DNA of 60,263 nt from Candidatus Didemnitutus sp. (GTDB taxonomy: Bacteria; Verrucomicrobiota; Verrucomicrobiia; Opitutales; Opitutaceae): the NCBI GenBank assembly GCA_023701285.1, contig JAMPXH010000010.1, forward strand, positions 1 through 60,263, written 5' to 3'. Position 1 is the stretch's first letter, and each line of letters starts with the position of its first letter. The notes under the pieces are model-generated. The model had not been told where the DNA came from, did not search any database, and was given only the letters and a program-made list of their open reading frames with translations. Below, one piece after another: positions 1 through 10,911 of the stretch. The translations under genes and the position numbers were made by a program.

Positions 1-1
1 C

Positions 2-2389
2 GCACCCGACCTGAAATGGATCACCTTCGCCAAGCCCGAGTTCGACGACGCCGCTTGGCGCTCGCTCACGCTCCCGCATGATTGGGGCGTCGAGTCCGCG
101 TTCGACCAGGACCTGCCCGGCCCCACCGGCAAACTCCCGTGGGCCGGCACCGGCTGGTATCGGAAGAAATTTCCCCTCCCCGCGAGCGATGCCGGTCGCC
201 GCATCCACCTCGAGGTCGACGGCGCCATGGCCTACGCGCTCGTGTGGTGCAACGGCCACCTCGCGGGCGGCTGGGCCTACGGCTATTCGTCGTGGCGCGT
301 GGACCTCACGCCCTATCTCCGCCCCGGCGCGGACAACGTCATCGCGATCCGCCTGCACAACCCCGCCGAGTCCTCGCGTTGGTATCCGGGCTCCGGTCTC
401 TACCGCCACGTCTGGCTGACGAAAACCGCTCCCACCGCCGTCGCGCATTGGGGCGTGCACGTCACCACGCCGCAGGTCACCGCCGAGTCCGCGCTCGTGC
501 ACGTCGCGGTCACGCTCGACAACGCCTCCACCGCCAAGGCCGACCTGCGGGCCCAGGTCGCTCTCTTCGCCGCCGACGCCGCCGGCCGAGCCACCGGCCC
601 GGCGTTGGCGCAGGCCGAGGCGCCGCCCGTCGCCCTGCCCGCCGGTCGCTCCGCCCACGCCGCGGTGACCCTGGAGCTCGACGCGCCGCGGCTCTGGAGC
701 CTCGAGGCGCGCCACCGCTACGTCGCCGAGGTGCGCGTGCTCCGCGATGGCGCCTTGGCCGACGTCGTCACCACGCCGTTCGGCATCCGCACCCTCGCGA
801 TCGACGCGGAGCGCGGGTTCCTGCTCAACGGCCGGCACGTCCCGCTCCGCGGCGTCTGCCTGCACCACGATCTCGGCGCGCTCGGCGCCGCCTTCAACGT
901 CCGCGCGATGGAACGCCAACTGGAGATTCTCCAAGCGATGGGCGCCAATGCCATCCGCACCTCGCACAACCCGCCCGCGCCCGAGCTGCTCGAGCTCTGC
1001 GACCGCATGGGCTTCCTCGTCATGGTGGAGCCGTTCGACGCGTGGCGCGCGGGCAAGAAGCCCGACGACTACAGCCGCCTCTTCGACGACTGGCACGAGC
1101 GCGACATCCGCGCCATGATCCGCCGCGACCGCAACCACCCGAGCGTCATCCAGTGGAGCATCGGCAACGAGGTCGTGGAACTCAACGACCCCGAGGGCTG
1201 GAAACTCGCCGCGCACCTCGCCGCCATCGTCCGCGAGGAGGACCGCACCCGCGCGATCACGGCCGGCATGAACAGCGTCCGCGCCGCCTATTCCGGTTTC
1301 GAGCAGGTGCTCGACATCGTGGGCTTCAACTACAAGCCCGCCGAATACGCCCGCTTCAGCGCCCGCCACCCGCACCTCGTGTTCATGGGCGCGGAGACGG
1401 CCTCCACCGTCAGCTCGCGCGGCGAGTATTTCTTCCCGTTGCCCAAGACGAAGGCCGACGGCGCGCAGGATTTCCAAGTCAGCAGCTATGATCTCACCGC
1501 CCCGCCCTGGGCCTGGCCGCCGGACGTCGAGTGGAAGGCGCTCGACGAACACCCGGGCGCGCTCGGCGAGTTCGTGTGGACCGGCTTCGACTACCTCGGC
1601 GAGCCCACGCCCTTCAACCGCGACACCACCAACCTGCTCAACTTCAGCTCGCCCGAGCAGCAGGCGCGCATCGCCGCGGAACTCGCCGCGCTCGGCAAGA
1701 TTCGCGTGCCCTCGCGCAGCAGCTACTTCGGCATCGTCGACCTCGCCGGTTTTCCGAAGGACCGCTACTATATCTACCAGGCCCGCTGGCGGCCCGATCT
1801 GCCAATGGCGCACCTCCTGCCGCACTGGAACTGGCCCGAGCGCATCGGCCAAGTCACACCCGTGCACGTTTACAGCAGCGGCGACGAGGCCGAGCTCTTC
1901 CTCAACGGCCGCTCGCTCGGCCGAAAAAAGCGCGGCCCGCTCGAATACCGTTTCCGCTGGGACGACACCGTCTACGAACCCGGCGAGTTGAAGGTCGTCA
2001 CCTACAAGAACGGCCAGCCCTGGGCCGAAGCCGTCCAGCGCACCACCGGCGCCGCCACGGCGCTGCGCGCCACGAGCGACCGCGCGCAACTGCGCGCCGA
2101 CGGCAGCGACCTCGCGTTCGTGAAGGTCGAGATCGTCGACGCGCACGGCCGGATGGTCCCGCGCACGAAGCCGCTCCTGAAATTCTCCGTCACCGGTCCG
2201 GCCGATCTCGTCGCCACCGACAACGGCGACGCGACCGATCACCGCGCCTTCGGCAGCGCCGAGCGCAACGCCTTCAACGGCCTCGCGCTCGCGATCGTGC
2301 GTCCGCACGCCGGCGCGGGCGGCGAGATCACGCTCCGCGTCGAGAGCGAGGGCCTCGCTCCCGCCAAAGTTCGGATCGAAGCCCGCTGA
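2..2389 (+). CDS. Glycoside hydrolase family 2 (beta-galactosidase-like), 5' partial
   Basis: The open frame runs in from the left window edge, so the N-terminus and any signal peptide are missing; the ATG at 227 is internal. The visible start is a GH2 sugar-binding (jelly-roll) domain (motif PHDWGVE, then GTGWYRKKF), followed by an Ig-like domain and the TIM barrel. The acid/base Glu is in SIGNEV (codon 1169) and the likely nucleophile Glu in GAETAST (codon 1394). After the barrel come C-terminal beta domains, including one resembling the DUF4982/Big type found in GH2 enzymes. It should remove beta-linked galactose or a similar sugar from oligosaccharides in the periplasm or outside. The exact substrate cannot be read from sequence. 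Confidence 0.93.
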   Translation, partial: APDLKWITFAKPEFDDAAWRSLTLPHDWGVESAFDQDLPGPTGKLPWAGTGWYRKKFPLPASDAGRRIHLEVDGAMAYALVWCNGHLAGGWAYGYSSWRVDLTPYLRPGADNVIAIRLHNPAESSRWYPGSGLYRHVWLTKTAPTAVAHWGVHVTTPQVTAESALVHVAVTLDNASTAKADLRAQVALFAADAAGRATGPALAQAEAPPVALPAGRSAHAAVTLELDAPRLWSLEARHRYVAEVRVLRDGALADVVTTPFGIRTLAIDAERGFLLNGRHVPLRGVCLHHDLGALGAAFNVRAMERQLEILQAMGANAIRTSHNPPAPELLELCDRMGFLVMVEPFDAWRAGKKPDDYSRLFDDWHERDIRAMIRRDRNHPSVIQWSIGNEVVELNDPEGWKLAAHLAAIVREEDRTRAITAGMNSVRAAYSGFEQVLDIVGFNYKPAEYARFSARHPHLVFMGAETASTVSSRGEYFFPLPKTKADGAQDFQVSSYDLTAPPWAWPPDVEWKALDEHPGALGEFVWTGFDYLGEPTPFNRDTTNLLNFSSPEQQARIAAELAALGKIRVPSRSSYFGIVDLAGFPKDRYYIYQARWRPDLPMAHLLPHWNWPERIGQVTPVHVYSSGDEAELFLNGRSLGRKKRGPLEYRFRWDDTVYEPGELKVVTYKNGQPWAEAVQRTTGAATALRATSDRAQLRADGSDLAFVKVEIVDAHGRMVPRTKPLLKFSVTGPADLVATDNGDATDHRAFGSAERNAFNGLALAIVRPHAGAGGEITLRVESEGLAPAKVRIEAR

Positions 2390-2402
2390 TCGCACGAACG
2401 CA

Positions 2403-2430
2403 GCCGCGCGGCTTTTCCCCGTCGCGCGGC
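2403..2430. terminator. GC hairpin between convergent genes
   Basis: Arms gccgcgcg and cgcgcggc flank a short T/C-rich loop in the 49-bp gap between the GH2 gene and the converging TonB receptor. It lacks a clear U tract on either strand, so a bidirectional terminator role is only suggested by position. Confidence 0.35.
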
Positions 2431-2438
2431 CGGTGCAT

Positions 2439-4610
2439 TCACCAACGCCACGCCGCCGTCACGCCGATCTGGCGCGGGTCGGCGCGGTTCTCGTAGCGGG
2501 TCTCGATGTAGTTCGGATCTTCGTTGCCGAAGAAATAGACGCGCTTGTCGTATTCCTCGTCGAGCAGGTTGCGCGCCCAGACCGTGATCGTCCAATCGCC
2601 CCACGCGTAGCCGAGCGTGGCGTTGATGACTTGGAACGGGCGGCGCGCCTCGTTCTGGTTGTTCGAGTCGAACTGCTGCCCACGCGCGACCAGTTCCGCG
2701 CTGCCGAAGAAGCCCTGCTCCGCGCGGTAGCGCGCGCCGAGCGTGTAGCCGTAGCGCGGCGTGTTGGCGAGGCGACGGCCGCCGACGGGGTTGCCGTTGG
2801 AGATCGTCGCGGCCTCCAGCTCGGAGTCCATCAGCGCGAGTGTGCCGTGCAGCGTCCACGCGCGCGTGAGCGCGAAGCTGCCCGAGGCCTCGAGGCCGGT
2901 GACGTGTGCGGCCGCGGCGTTGTCGGTGAAGAAACGGTAGCTGCCGCCGAAACCGGCGGAATCGCGCACCTGCGTGTCGCGGCGCTCGAGGTGGAAGACC
3001 GTGAACTCGCCCGTGAGACGTTGCTCGAGCCAGTGGCCGCGGAGGCCGAGCTCGTAGTTCCAGAGCGTCTCGGTGGCGTAGGTCAGCGGGTCGACGGCGG
3101 TGTCGATGCGCGCGTCGACGTTGATGCCGCCGGCCTTGTAGCCGCGCGTCACGGAGGCGAACGCGTGGTGCCGCTCCGTCAGCGCGTGCTCGAGCGTGAG
3201 CTTGCCGCCGACAAGCGTGTCGTCGAAGCTCGGCTGCGTGACCACCACGGGATCGAACGTGCCCGGTCCCTTGCGGTAACGCGTTTTCGTGCCGGTGCCG
3301 TGCAGGTCGATGTGCTCGGCGCGCAGGCCGAGGATCGCGCGCGTGCGCGGCGTGAAGTCGTGCGCGATCTGGCCGAAGAGCGCGGCGTTGTCGGAGACGT
3401 AGGCCGTGCGCAGGCCGCGGATGTTGCCGGGGTCCTCGTTGGTGTAGGCGCTCGTCTCGTCGATGCGGGCGAAGAACGCCCCGAGCGTCCAGCGGTCGAT
3501 CCAGCCGAGGGCGCGCACGCCGGGCTCGGAGTCGAGGCGCAGTTCCTGGTTCCACGCCGTGCGGTCGCGGTTGAGGTCGCTGAATCCCTCGTAGGAGGCC
3601 GCGGTCCAGTCGTCGTCGTAGCTGTAGGCGGAGTCGATCCACGCGGCGCTCGTCACCGTGCTGAGGCGGACACCGCTCCATCCGCGGTAGGTGCCGCGGA
3701 GGCTGGCGGCGGTGGAGCGCTGCTCGTCGCGGCCGGGCTGATCGCTGAAGGTGAACTCGCCGTTGTTATCGAGCGCGAACTCGTCGTAGCCGTTGGCGAA
3801 ATCGGAGAACAGCACCGCCGCCTCCCAGCGCCAGGCGTCGTTCGGGTTGAAGGTCAGGCGCAGGCGCGCGGTGAGTTCGTCGCGCGCGTTCGTGTCGCGA
3901 TCGAGCGTGAGGTTGCGGCGGAAGCCGTCGCTGCGGTGCTGCTGCACAGCAAGGCGCATCATCAACTTATCGGGTGTGGCGGAGAGGAGCGGGCCGCCGA
4001 GCGCGACGGCGCCGGAGCGCAGGTCGTCGCCGCCGGCCGAGACTTCGACCTGGCCGGTCCAGTAAGGCGTGGGCGCGTGGCTCACGAGACGCACGACGCC
4101 GCCGGCGGCGTTGGCCCCGAAGGCGCCGGCCTGCGGGCCGCGTAACACCTCGACTTGGCGCACGTCGAAAGTGCTGCCGAGCGTGCCGAGGCCGGTGAAG
4201 TCGAGGTCGTCGACGACGAAGCGCACGGTCGAATCGGGCGTCTCGCCTTCGAATTGCGAGTTCTCGCCGATGCCGCGGATCTGGAAATAACGCGGGCGCG
4301 ACGTGCCGCCGGTCCACGTGAGGTTCGGGATCTGGTCGACGAGATCGCCGAAGTGCCGCACGGAGGCGGCGCGCAGCGCGTTCTCGTCATAGACGGAGAC
4401 GCTGGCCGGGATGCGGTCGAGCGGGGTTTCCCAGAGATCGGCCGTCACGCGCAGCGGCGCGAGACGGACGAGGTCGGGCGACGAGTCGCCTGCGGCGGGA
4501 GGAGCGGCCGGCGGCGCGTCCACGGGGCGCGGGGCGCCGGTCTGGGCGCGCGCGGCGGCGAGGGCCGTCAGCGCGAGCGTGATGGAGAGGATTCGTGTCG
4601 GGAGTTGCAT
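2439..4610 (-). CDS. TonB-dependent outer-membrane receptor, predicted thiamine-compound transporter
   Basis: The 723-residue protein has a signal peptide (MQLPTRILSI... AARA), a plug domain with the motifs QVEVLRGPQAGAFGANAAGG and FQIRGIGE, then a long beta-barrel ending in the aromatic C-terminus AAWRW typical of outer-membrane proteins. It should use TonB energy to import a scarce ligand into the periplasm. A TPP riboswitch in its leader (4698-4790) points to thiamine or a precursor, as in the OMR1 receptors described for Bacteroidetes. It faces away from the GH2 gene, so a role in sugar uptake with that enzyme is less likely. The family call is firm; the ligand is inferred from the riboswitch. 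Confidence 0.92.
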   Translation of the reverse strand: MQLPTRILSITLALTALAAARAQTGAPRPVDAPPAAPPAAGDSSPDLVRLAPLRVTADLWETPLDRIPASVSVYDENALRAASVRHFGDLVDQIPNLTWTGGTSRPRYFQIRGIGENSQFEGETPDSTVRFVVDDLDFTGLGTLGSTFDVRQVEVLRGPQAGAFGANAAGGVVRLVSHAPTPYWTGQVEVSAGGDDLRSGAVALGGPLLSATPDKLMMRLAVQQHRSDGFRRNLTLDRDTNARDELTARLRLTFNPNDAWRWEAAVLFSDFANGYDEFALDNNGEFTFSDQPGRDEQRSTAASLRGTYRGWSGVRLSTVTSAAWIDSAYSYDDDWTAASYEGFSDLNRDRTAWNQELRLDSEPGVRALGWIDRWTLGAFFARIDETSAYTNEDPGNIRGLRTAYVSDNAALFGQIAHDFTPRTRAILGLRAEHIDLHGTGTKTRYRKGPGTFDPVVVTQPSFDDTLVGGKLTLEHALTERHHAFASVTRGYKAGGINVDARIDTAVDPLTYATETLWNYELGLRGHWLEQRLTGEFTVFHLERRDTQVRDSAGFGGSYRFFTDNAAAAHVTGLEASGSFALTRAWTLHGTLALMDSELEAATISNGNPVGGRRLANTPRYGYTLGARYRAEQGFFGSAELVARGQQFDSNNQNEARRPFQVINATLGYAWGDWTITVWARNLLDEEYDKRVYFFGNEDPNYIETRYENRADPRQIGVTAAWRW

Positions 4611-4697
4611 CGTTGTTGGATGCCCGACCCAAATCGGACTCCCGTTGAAGGGGCGCCGCTCCGAAGCAACCCCTTGGCGCTCATCGCGGCGCCTGCT

Positions 4698-4790
4698 GTT
4701 TCCTTCGTCGGCATGATCCGTTCAGGTTCCAAGGGTCGAGCAGCCGGTCGTGCCGCAATCTCAGCCCTCCGCGGAGGACACCCCTACAGG
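4698..4790 (-). promoter_or_regulatory. TPP (THI-box) riboswitch
   Basis: Read on the minus strand, the leader has the hallmarks of the thiamine pyrophosphate aptamer in order: an opening aggggtg stem, CTGAGA, ACCCttgGAACCTGA, then ATGCCG and the closing cgaAGGAA. It lies ~90 nt upstream of the TonB receptor start (4610). Between aptamer and gene is a GC-rich segment (ggcgccgcgatgagcgcc...) that could form the switching hairpin. Thiamine pyrophosphate is expected to turn the receptor off. Confidence 0.93.
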
Positions 4791-4935
4791 CAGGGGCAGC
4801 CAAAGTCGCGGCGGGCGCGTCGTCAACCCCGCGTTGCGTCGTAAGGCACCGCCGCGGGCGATGGGCGGGCGAACCCCGTCACCGGCCGTCCGCGGTGTTG
4901 CCAAACGGCATCCGGGCGTTGTGGATACGGCAACC

Positions 4936-6291
<1,356 letters not shown>

Positions 6292-6340
6292 GCGGGCGCC
6301 GGTGCGCCCACGCGGCGCGAGGCATGAACGCATTGCGCCG

Positions 6341-6356
6341 TGGCATGCACATTGCT
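6341..6356 (+). promoter_or_regulatory. Sigma-54 (-24/-12) promoter for the gamma-glutamyltransferase gene
   Basis: TGGCATGCACATTGCT matches the RpoN consensus TGGCAYG-N4-TTGCW. The diagnostic GG and GC doublets are ten bases apart. It sits 37 bp before the GGT start codon and just downstream of a sigma-54 activator gene. Confidence 0.75.
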
Positions 6357-6392
6357 AAGCTTTCAACCGGTCACCCTCCCGCGCCTTTTCCC

Positions 6393-8096
6393 ATGAGCCT
6401 CCTCGCCGTCCTGCCCCGCGTCGCCCTTGCCGGCGTTGTCATTTTCTCCACCACGCTGCCCGTGGCGCTCCGCGCCGCGGCCACGCACCGGCTGGAACCC
6501 GTCGATGCCGCGCACGGCATGGTCGTCGCCGGCCATCCGCAAGCGGCCGACGCCGGCGTGCAGATGCTGCGCGCGGGCGGCTCGGCGATGGATGCCGCCG
6601 TCGCCGTCTCGCTGGCGCTCGGGGTGGCGGAGCCCTACGGCTCGGGCCTCGGCGGCCGCATCGTCATCGTCTATTACGAGGCCGCGACGAAGCGCGTCTC
6701 GGTCGTGCACGGCGTCGAGGCGGTGAGCCGCGCGCTCGATGTCGACGCCTACCGCAAGCTCCCGAGCGCGGGCCGCTCCATCGGCGCCACCGCGGTCTGC
6801 GTGCCCGGCCTGCCCGCCGCGCTGCATGACGCGCATCAACGCTGGGGCCGGTTGCCGTGGGCCGACAACGCCCGCCCAGCCATCAAGCTCGCGCGCGAGG
6901 GCTTCCTCGTGCTGCCGCTCTCGGTCAAATTCTTCCAAACCCAGGAGAAGAAACTCCGGCGTTTCGCCGAGATCGGCCGGCTCTATCTCCCCGGCGGCAA
7001 ACTGCCCGCCGCCGGCGCGCGCCTGCCCAACCCCGATCTCGCCGCCACGCTCGAGCTCTTCGCGCAAAAAGGTCCGGAAGGCTTCTACCGCGGCCCCGTG
7101 GCCGAAGCGATCGTCGCCTCCGTGCGCGCCGGCGGCGGCACGATGACGCTCGAGGACCTCGCGCAGTATCGCGCGACGTTCTCCGAGGCCGCGCGTTTCA
7201 CATGGGGCGACGCGGAGATTTTCACCAGTCCCCCGCCCTTCAGCGGCGGCACGATCATCCAGCTCGCCATGCAGGCGCTCGAAGGCACGACCTGGCCCGG
7301 CGAGACGCTCCGCGATCCGCGCAACCTCGATCGCGTGGCCCGCGTCGTGCAACGCCTCTATCCGCTCGTGCAGGCCGAGATCGGCGACGTGCCCGACACC
7401 TGGGAGCGTTACCGCCGGCTCACCGGACCCGAGACGACCGCACTCCTGCGCGGCGCGCTCACCACGCCCGGCCGCCCGTTGGTCCACGTCTCCACCGCGA
7501 TGGAAGACGAGGGGCAGGCCAGTTCCACGACGCACTTCGCCGTGGCCGACGCGGAGGGCAACATCGCCTGCATCACGCAGTCCACCGGCTACCATTTCGG
7601 CTCCGGCATCGTCGCTCACGGCACCGGCGTGGTGCTGAACAACTGGATGAACTCCCTCACCTACGGCGACCGCAAGTCGCCCAACTACGTGGCGCCCGGC
7701 CGGCGCGGACGCAGCACCACCTCGCCGACGCTCGTCCTGCGCGGCGGCGAGCCCGTCCTCGCCGTCGGCGTGCCCGGCGGGCAACGCATCCCGGTCGGTG
7801 TGCTGCAGGTGTTGCTCGATTACCTCGCGTTCAACCGCCCCTTGGGCGAGGCGATCGGCGACACGCGCTTCCACGTCGTGCGCCCCGCCTCCACCGACGA
7901 CGCCCGCAACAAGCTCGAGTTCGAGTATTCCCTGCCCGTGTCCACAGCGGAAGCGCTGCGCCAGCTCGGTTGGAATCCACGCATCGAAGAAGACCCGGAG
8001 CACTTCGGCGGCGTCAACGCCATCGAGTTCCTCCCCGGCGGCGTGAAGCGCGGCTGGGCCGACCCCCGCCGCACCAACGCCGCCGCCGGCTACTGA
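6393..8096 (+). CDS. ggt: Gamma-glutamyltransferase (GGT)
   Basis: This 567-residue N-terminal-nucleophile hydrolase is made as a precursor with a signal peptide (MSLLAVLPRVALAGVVIF...). It should cleave itself before the nucleophile Thr (~residue 379) in ASSTTHFAV. Other family landmarks are the GGSAMDAAVA segment near the N-terminus and SGLGG. It transfers or hydrolyses the gamma-glutamyl group of glutathione and related peptides in the periplasm. The ATG at 6393 gives the signal peptide and lies just after the sigma-54 promoter; upstream in-frame ATGs fall in or before that promoter. The next gene is a D-aminoacylase, which suggests a peptide and amino-acid scavenging unit. Confidence 0.93.
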   Translation: MSLLAVLPRVALAGVVIFSTTLPVALRAAATHRLEPVDAAHGMVVAGHPQAADAGVQMLRAGGSAMDAAVAVSLALGVAEPYGSGLGGRIVIVYYEAATKRVSVVHGVEAVSRALDVDAYRKLPSAGRSIGATAVCVPGLPAALHDAHQRWGRLPWADNARPAIKLAREGFLVLPLSVKFFQTQEKKLRRFAEIGRLYLPGGKLPAAGARLPNPDLAATLELFAQKGPEGFYRGPVAEAIVASVRAGGGTMTLEDLAQYRATFSEAARFTWGDAEIFTSPPPFSGGTIIQLAMQALEGTTWPGETLRDPRNLDRVARVVQRLYPLVQAEIGDVPDTWERYRRLTGPETTALLRGALTTPGRPLVHVSTAMEDEGQASSTTHFAVADAEGNIACITQSTGYHFGSGIVAHGTGVVLNNWMNSLTYGDRKSPNYVAPGRRGRSTTSPTLVLRGGEPVLAVGVPGGQRIPVGVLQVLLDYLAFNRPLGEAIGDTRFHVVRPASTDDARNKLEFEYSLPVSTAEALRQLGWNPRIEEDPEHFGGVNAIEFLPGGVKRGWADPRRTNAAAGY

Positions 8097-8238
8097 ACCG
8101 TCGCCCCAGCGGAAGGAGTAGGATGCAACGCCGCCCGCGCGCCGCATCCGTCAAACCACGTAAGCACCCTTGCGCATCTTTCGCCGCGCGGGTGAAAAAC
8201 GTCGCGCGGCATCAGGGTTGCTGAAAAATTTTCCTATC

Positions 8239-9840
8239 ATGCGCGTGCGTCGTCTGCTGCCTGCCCTGTTCTCCCTCGTAGTCGCCATCAGCGGCCAGGC
8301 CGCTCCTGCGGCCCCGGAATTCGACCTCATCATCCGCCACGGTCGTGTGCTCGACGGCAGCGGCGCACCGTGGTTCCGCGCCGACATCGGCATCCGCGAC
8401 GGCCGCATCGTCGCCGTCGAGCCGCTCGCCGGCCGCACCGCCCACGAAGAGATCGACGCCACCGGCCTCTACGTCGCGCCGGGCTTCATTGACGGCCATT
8501 CGCACGCCGGCCCCGCGCTCGCGAAAGCGAGCCTCGCCGCCGCCGAGCCGCAGCTCGCGCAGGGCGTGACCACGATCTTCGTCAACCCCGATGGCGGCGG
8601 CCCCGTCGATCTCCGCGTGCAACGCACCGCGCTCGAACGCCACGGCCCGGGCGTCAATGTCGCGCAGCTGATCGGCCACAACGCCGTGCGCCTCGCGGTC
8701 ATGGAGATGGAAAACCGCGCCCCGACCGACGCCGAGCTCGCCCGCATGACGCAGCTGGTGCGCGATGCGCTCGACGCCGGCGCCTTCGGTTTGTCCAGCG
8801 GCCCCTATTACACGCCCGGCAGCTACGCCACGACCGACGAACTCGTCGCGCTCGCCCGCCCCGTGGCCGAGGTCGATGGTTTTCACAGCAGCCACATCCG
8901 CGACGAGGGCAACTTCGGCATCGGCCTGCGCGCCGCCGTGGACGAATTGATCGAGGTGTCGCGCCAGTCCGGCGTCACCGGCGTCGTCACGCACCTCAAG
9001 GCGCTCGGCCCGGACGTCTGGGGCGCCTCCGCCGACATTGTCGCCCGCATCGACGCCGCCCGCGCCGCCGGATTGGAAATCTACGCCGACCAATATCCCT
9101 ACGACGCCGGCTCCACCAGCATCACCGCCGCGCTCGTGCCGCCCGCCGCGCAGGCCGGCGGCCGGACGGCGTTGCTCCGCCGCCTCGACGACCCGGTGGA
9201 AGGCCCGGCCATCCGCGCCGGCATGGAGGCGAATCTCGCGAAGCGCAACGGCGCCGCGAACATGCAGATCCGCCGCTTCGAACCCGAGCCGCGCTTCGAG
9301 GGCCGCCGCCTCGACGACATCGCCGCCGAGGCCGGCGTGAGCCCCGTGGAGATGGCCGTGCGGATGATCCGCGGCGGCGGGGCCGCCGTCGTGATGTTCG
9401 CCATGGCCGAGGAGGACATCGCGCGCTTCATGCAACAGCCGTGGACGATGACCGCCTCCGACGGGTCGCTCGAAGCGCCCGGCGAAGGCGTGCCGCATCC
9501 ACGCTCCTACGGCACGTTCCCGCGCAAGATCCGCCGCCACGTCTTCGAGCGCGGCACCATCACGCTCGAGCAGGCCATCCACTCGATGACCGGCCTGCCG
9601 GCGAACGCCTTCCGCCTGCGCGATCGCGGCCGCCTCCAACCCGGCCAGTGGGCGGACATCGTCGTGTTCGACGCCGCGCGCGTGCGCGACCTCGCCACTT
9701 ACGAGAAACCGCAACAGCTGGCCGAGGGCATGGTGCACGTGCTGGTCAACGGCCGCCCCGCCATCCGCGACGGCCGGTTCACCGGCGAACGCGCCGGCCG
9801 CGTGCTCGTCCGTCCCGGCGCGCCGCGCACCGCGCCTTGA
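8239..9840 (+). CDS. N-acyl-D-amino-acid deacylase (D-aminoacylase family), secreted
   Basis: The 533-residue amidohydrolase-superfamily protein begins with a signal peptide (MRVRRLLPALFSLVVAISGQ). It then has the fold's FDLIIRHGRVLDGSG opening and the metal-binding motif GFIDGHSHAG. Late family motifs SDGSLEAPGEG and HPRSYGTFPR contain the catalytic Asp region of D-aminoacylases. It should release free D-amino acids, or another amino acid, from N-acyl forms. Start 8239 is chosen over an upstream frame because it gives a clean signal peptide. The next gene begins 16 bp later, so the two are probably co-transcribed. Confidence 0.88.
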   Translation: MRVRRLLPALFSLVVAISGQAAPAAPEFDLIIRHGRVLDGSGAPWFRADIGIRDGRIVAVEPLAGRTAHEEIDATGLYVAPGFIDGHSHAGPALAKASLAAAEPQLAQGVTTIFVNPDGGGPVDLRVQRTALERHGPGVNVAQLIGHNAVRLAVMEMENRAPTDAELARMTQLVRDALDAGAFGLSSGPYYTPGSYATTDELVALARPVAEVDGFHSSHIRDEGNFGIGLRAAVDELIEVSRQSGVTGVVTHLKALGPDVWGASADIVARIDAARAAGLEIYADQYPYDAGSTSITAALVPPAAQAGGRTALLRRLDDPVEGPAIRAGMEANLAKRNGAANMQIRRFEPEPRFEGRRLDDIAAEAGVSPVEMAVRMIRGGGAAVVMFAMAEEDIARFMQQPWTMTASDGSLEAPGEGVPHPRSYGTFPRKIRRHVFERGTITLEQAIHSMTGLPANAFRLRDRGRLQPGQWADIVVFDAARVRDLATYEKPQQLAEGMVHVLVNGRPAIRDGRFTGERAGRVLVRPGAPRTAP

Positions 9841-9856
9841 CTTCACCTCTCCGGCC

Positions 9857-10837
9857 ATGACCACGCCCCTGCGCCCGCCGCGTGCCGCCGACGTCCAGGC
9901 GGCCCTCGCCGCCATCCGGCACCAGGTGGTGCGGACACCGTTGCTCGAATCCGCCACGCTGAGCGAACGGTGCGGCGCGCGCCTGCTCGTGAAGGCTGAG
10001 ACGCTGCAACACACGGGCTCCTACAAGTTCCGCGGCGCCGCCAACCGCCTGCGCTTGCTCGACCGCGAGGCGCGCCGGCGCGGCATCGTGGCGTATTCCA
10101 CCGGCAATTTCGCGCAGGCCGTCGCCGCCGCGGCGCAGGCGCTGGGTGTGTCGGCCAAGATCATCGTGCCGCACGACACGCCGGCCGTGAAACGCGACCG
10201 CACCCGCGCGCTCGGGGCCGAGCTGCTATTCTACGACCGCACCGTGCCCGGCCGCCGCGAGGAGCTGGCCGCGGAGATCGCCCGCGCCGAACAACGCACG
10301 ATCATCCCGCCCGGCAACGACACCGACGTGCTCGCCGGCTACGGCACCGTCGGCGCCGAGTTGCTGGAGCAATTTCCGGAACCCATCGGCGCGTTGGTCG
10401 TGCCCTGTGGCAGCGGTGGCCTGACCGCCGGCATCACCGCGGTCGTCGCCGAGACACGGCCGGCGACCCCGCTCTTCGCCGTGGAACCGGTCGGCTTCGA
10501 CGACGTCACGCGCTCGCTCGCCGCCGGCGAACGCCTGCCCAACGCCCCCGGCGCGACCACGATCTGCGACGCCCTCACCGCGCTCTACCCGGCGGAACTC
10601 CCTTTCACCGTGATGCGCGGCCGCGTGCGCGGCTTGGTGGCGAGCGACGAGGAGGTGCGCACCGCGATGCGGCTCGCCTTCGACCACCTGCACCTCGTGC
10701 TCGAGCCCGGCGGCGCCATCGCGCTCGCCGCGGCGTTGCACGGCCGCGTGCCCGCCGGCGACGGCGCGATCGTGGCAATCGCCTCCGGCGCCAACGTGGA
10801 CCGCACGCAGTTCGCCGACATCCTCCGCGGCGCGTGA
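9857..10837 (+). CDS. PLP-dependent threonine/serine dehydratase-type enzyme
   Basis: The 326-residue fold-type II PLP enzyme binds the cofactor through Lys57 in GSYKFRGA, with the phosphate-binding loop PCGSGGL and the C-terminal SGANVD motif. No ACT regulatory domain follows, so it resembles catabolic threonine dehydratase, serine racemase or 3-hydroxyaspartate dehydratase rather than biosynthetic IlvA. It sits 16 bp behind a D-aminoacylase, so deamination of a hydroxy-amino acid released by that enzyme is a reasonable inference. The substrate and stereochemistry are undetermined. Confidence 0.85.
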   Translation: MTTPLRPPRAADVQAALAAIRHQVVRTPLLESATLSERCGARLLVKAETLQHTGSYKFRGAANRLRLLDREARRRGIVAYSTGNFAQAVAAAAQALGVSAKIIVPHDTPAVKRDRTRALGAELLFYDRTVPGRREELAAEIARAEQRTIIPPGNDTDVLAGYGTVGAELLEQFPEPIGALVVPCGSGGLTAGITAVVAETRPATPLFAVEPVGFDDVTRSLAAGERLPNAPGATTICDALTALYPAELPFTVMRGRVRGLVASDEEVRTAMRLAFDHLHLVLEPGGAIALAAALHGRVPAGDGAIVAIASGANVDRTQFADILRGA

Positions 10838-10911
10838 AGCACCCGCGCGAGACGGCTCAGCCGGACTCATGCAGTTGGACGCGATTCCTGATTGATGAGT
10901 TCCTGACAATG

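Noticed and set aside
1-4610. Polysaccharide-utilisation locus with GH2 plus TonB receptor (SusC-like)
   Set aside because: The genes are convergent, no SusD is present, the receptor is shorter than SusC, and it is under a TPP riboswitch.
6314-6339. Inverted repeat ggcgcga/ttgcgcc as activator-binding site for the sigma-54 promoter
   Set aside because: It lies only a few bases from the -24 element, too close for a usual upstream activator site, and the match is imperfect.
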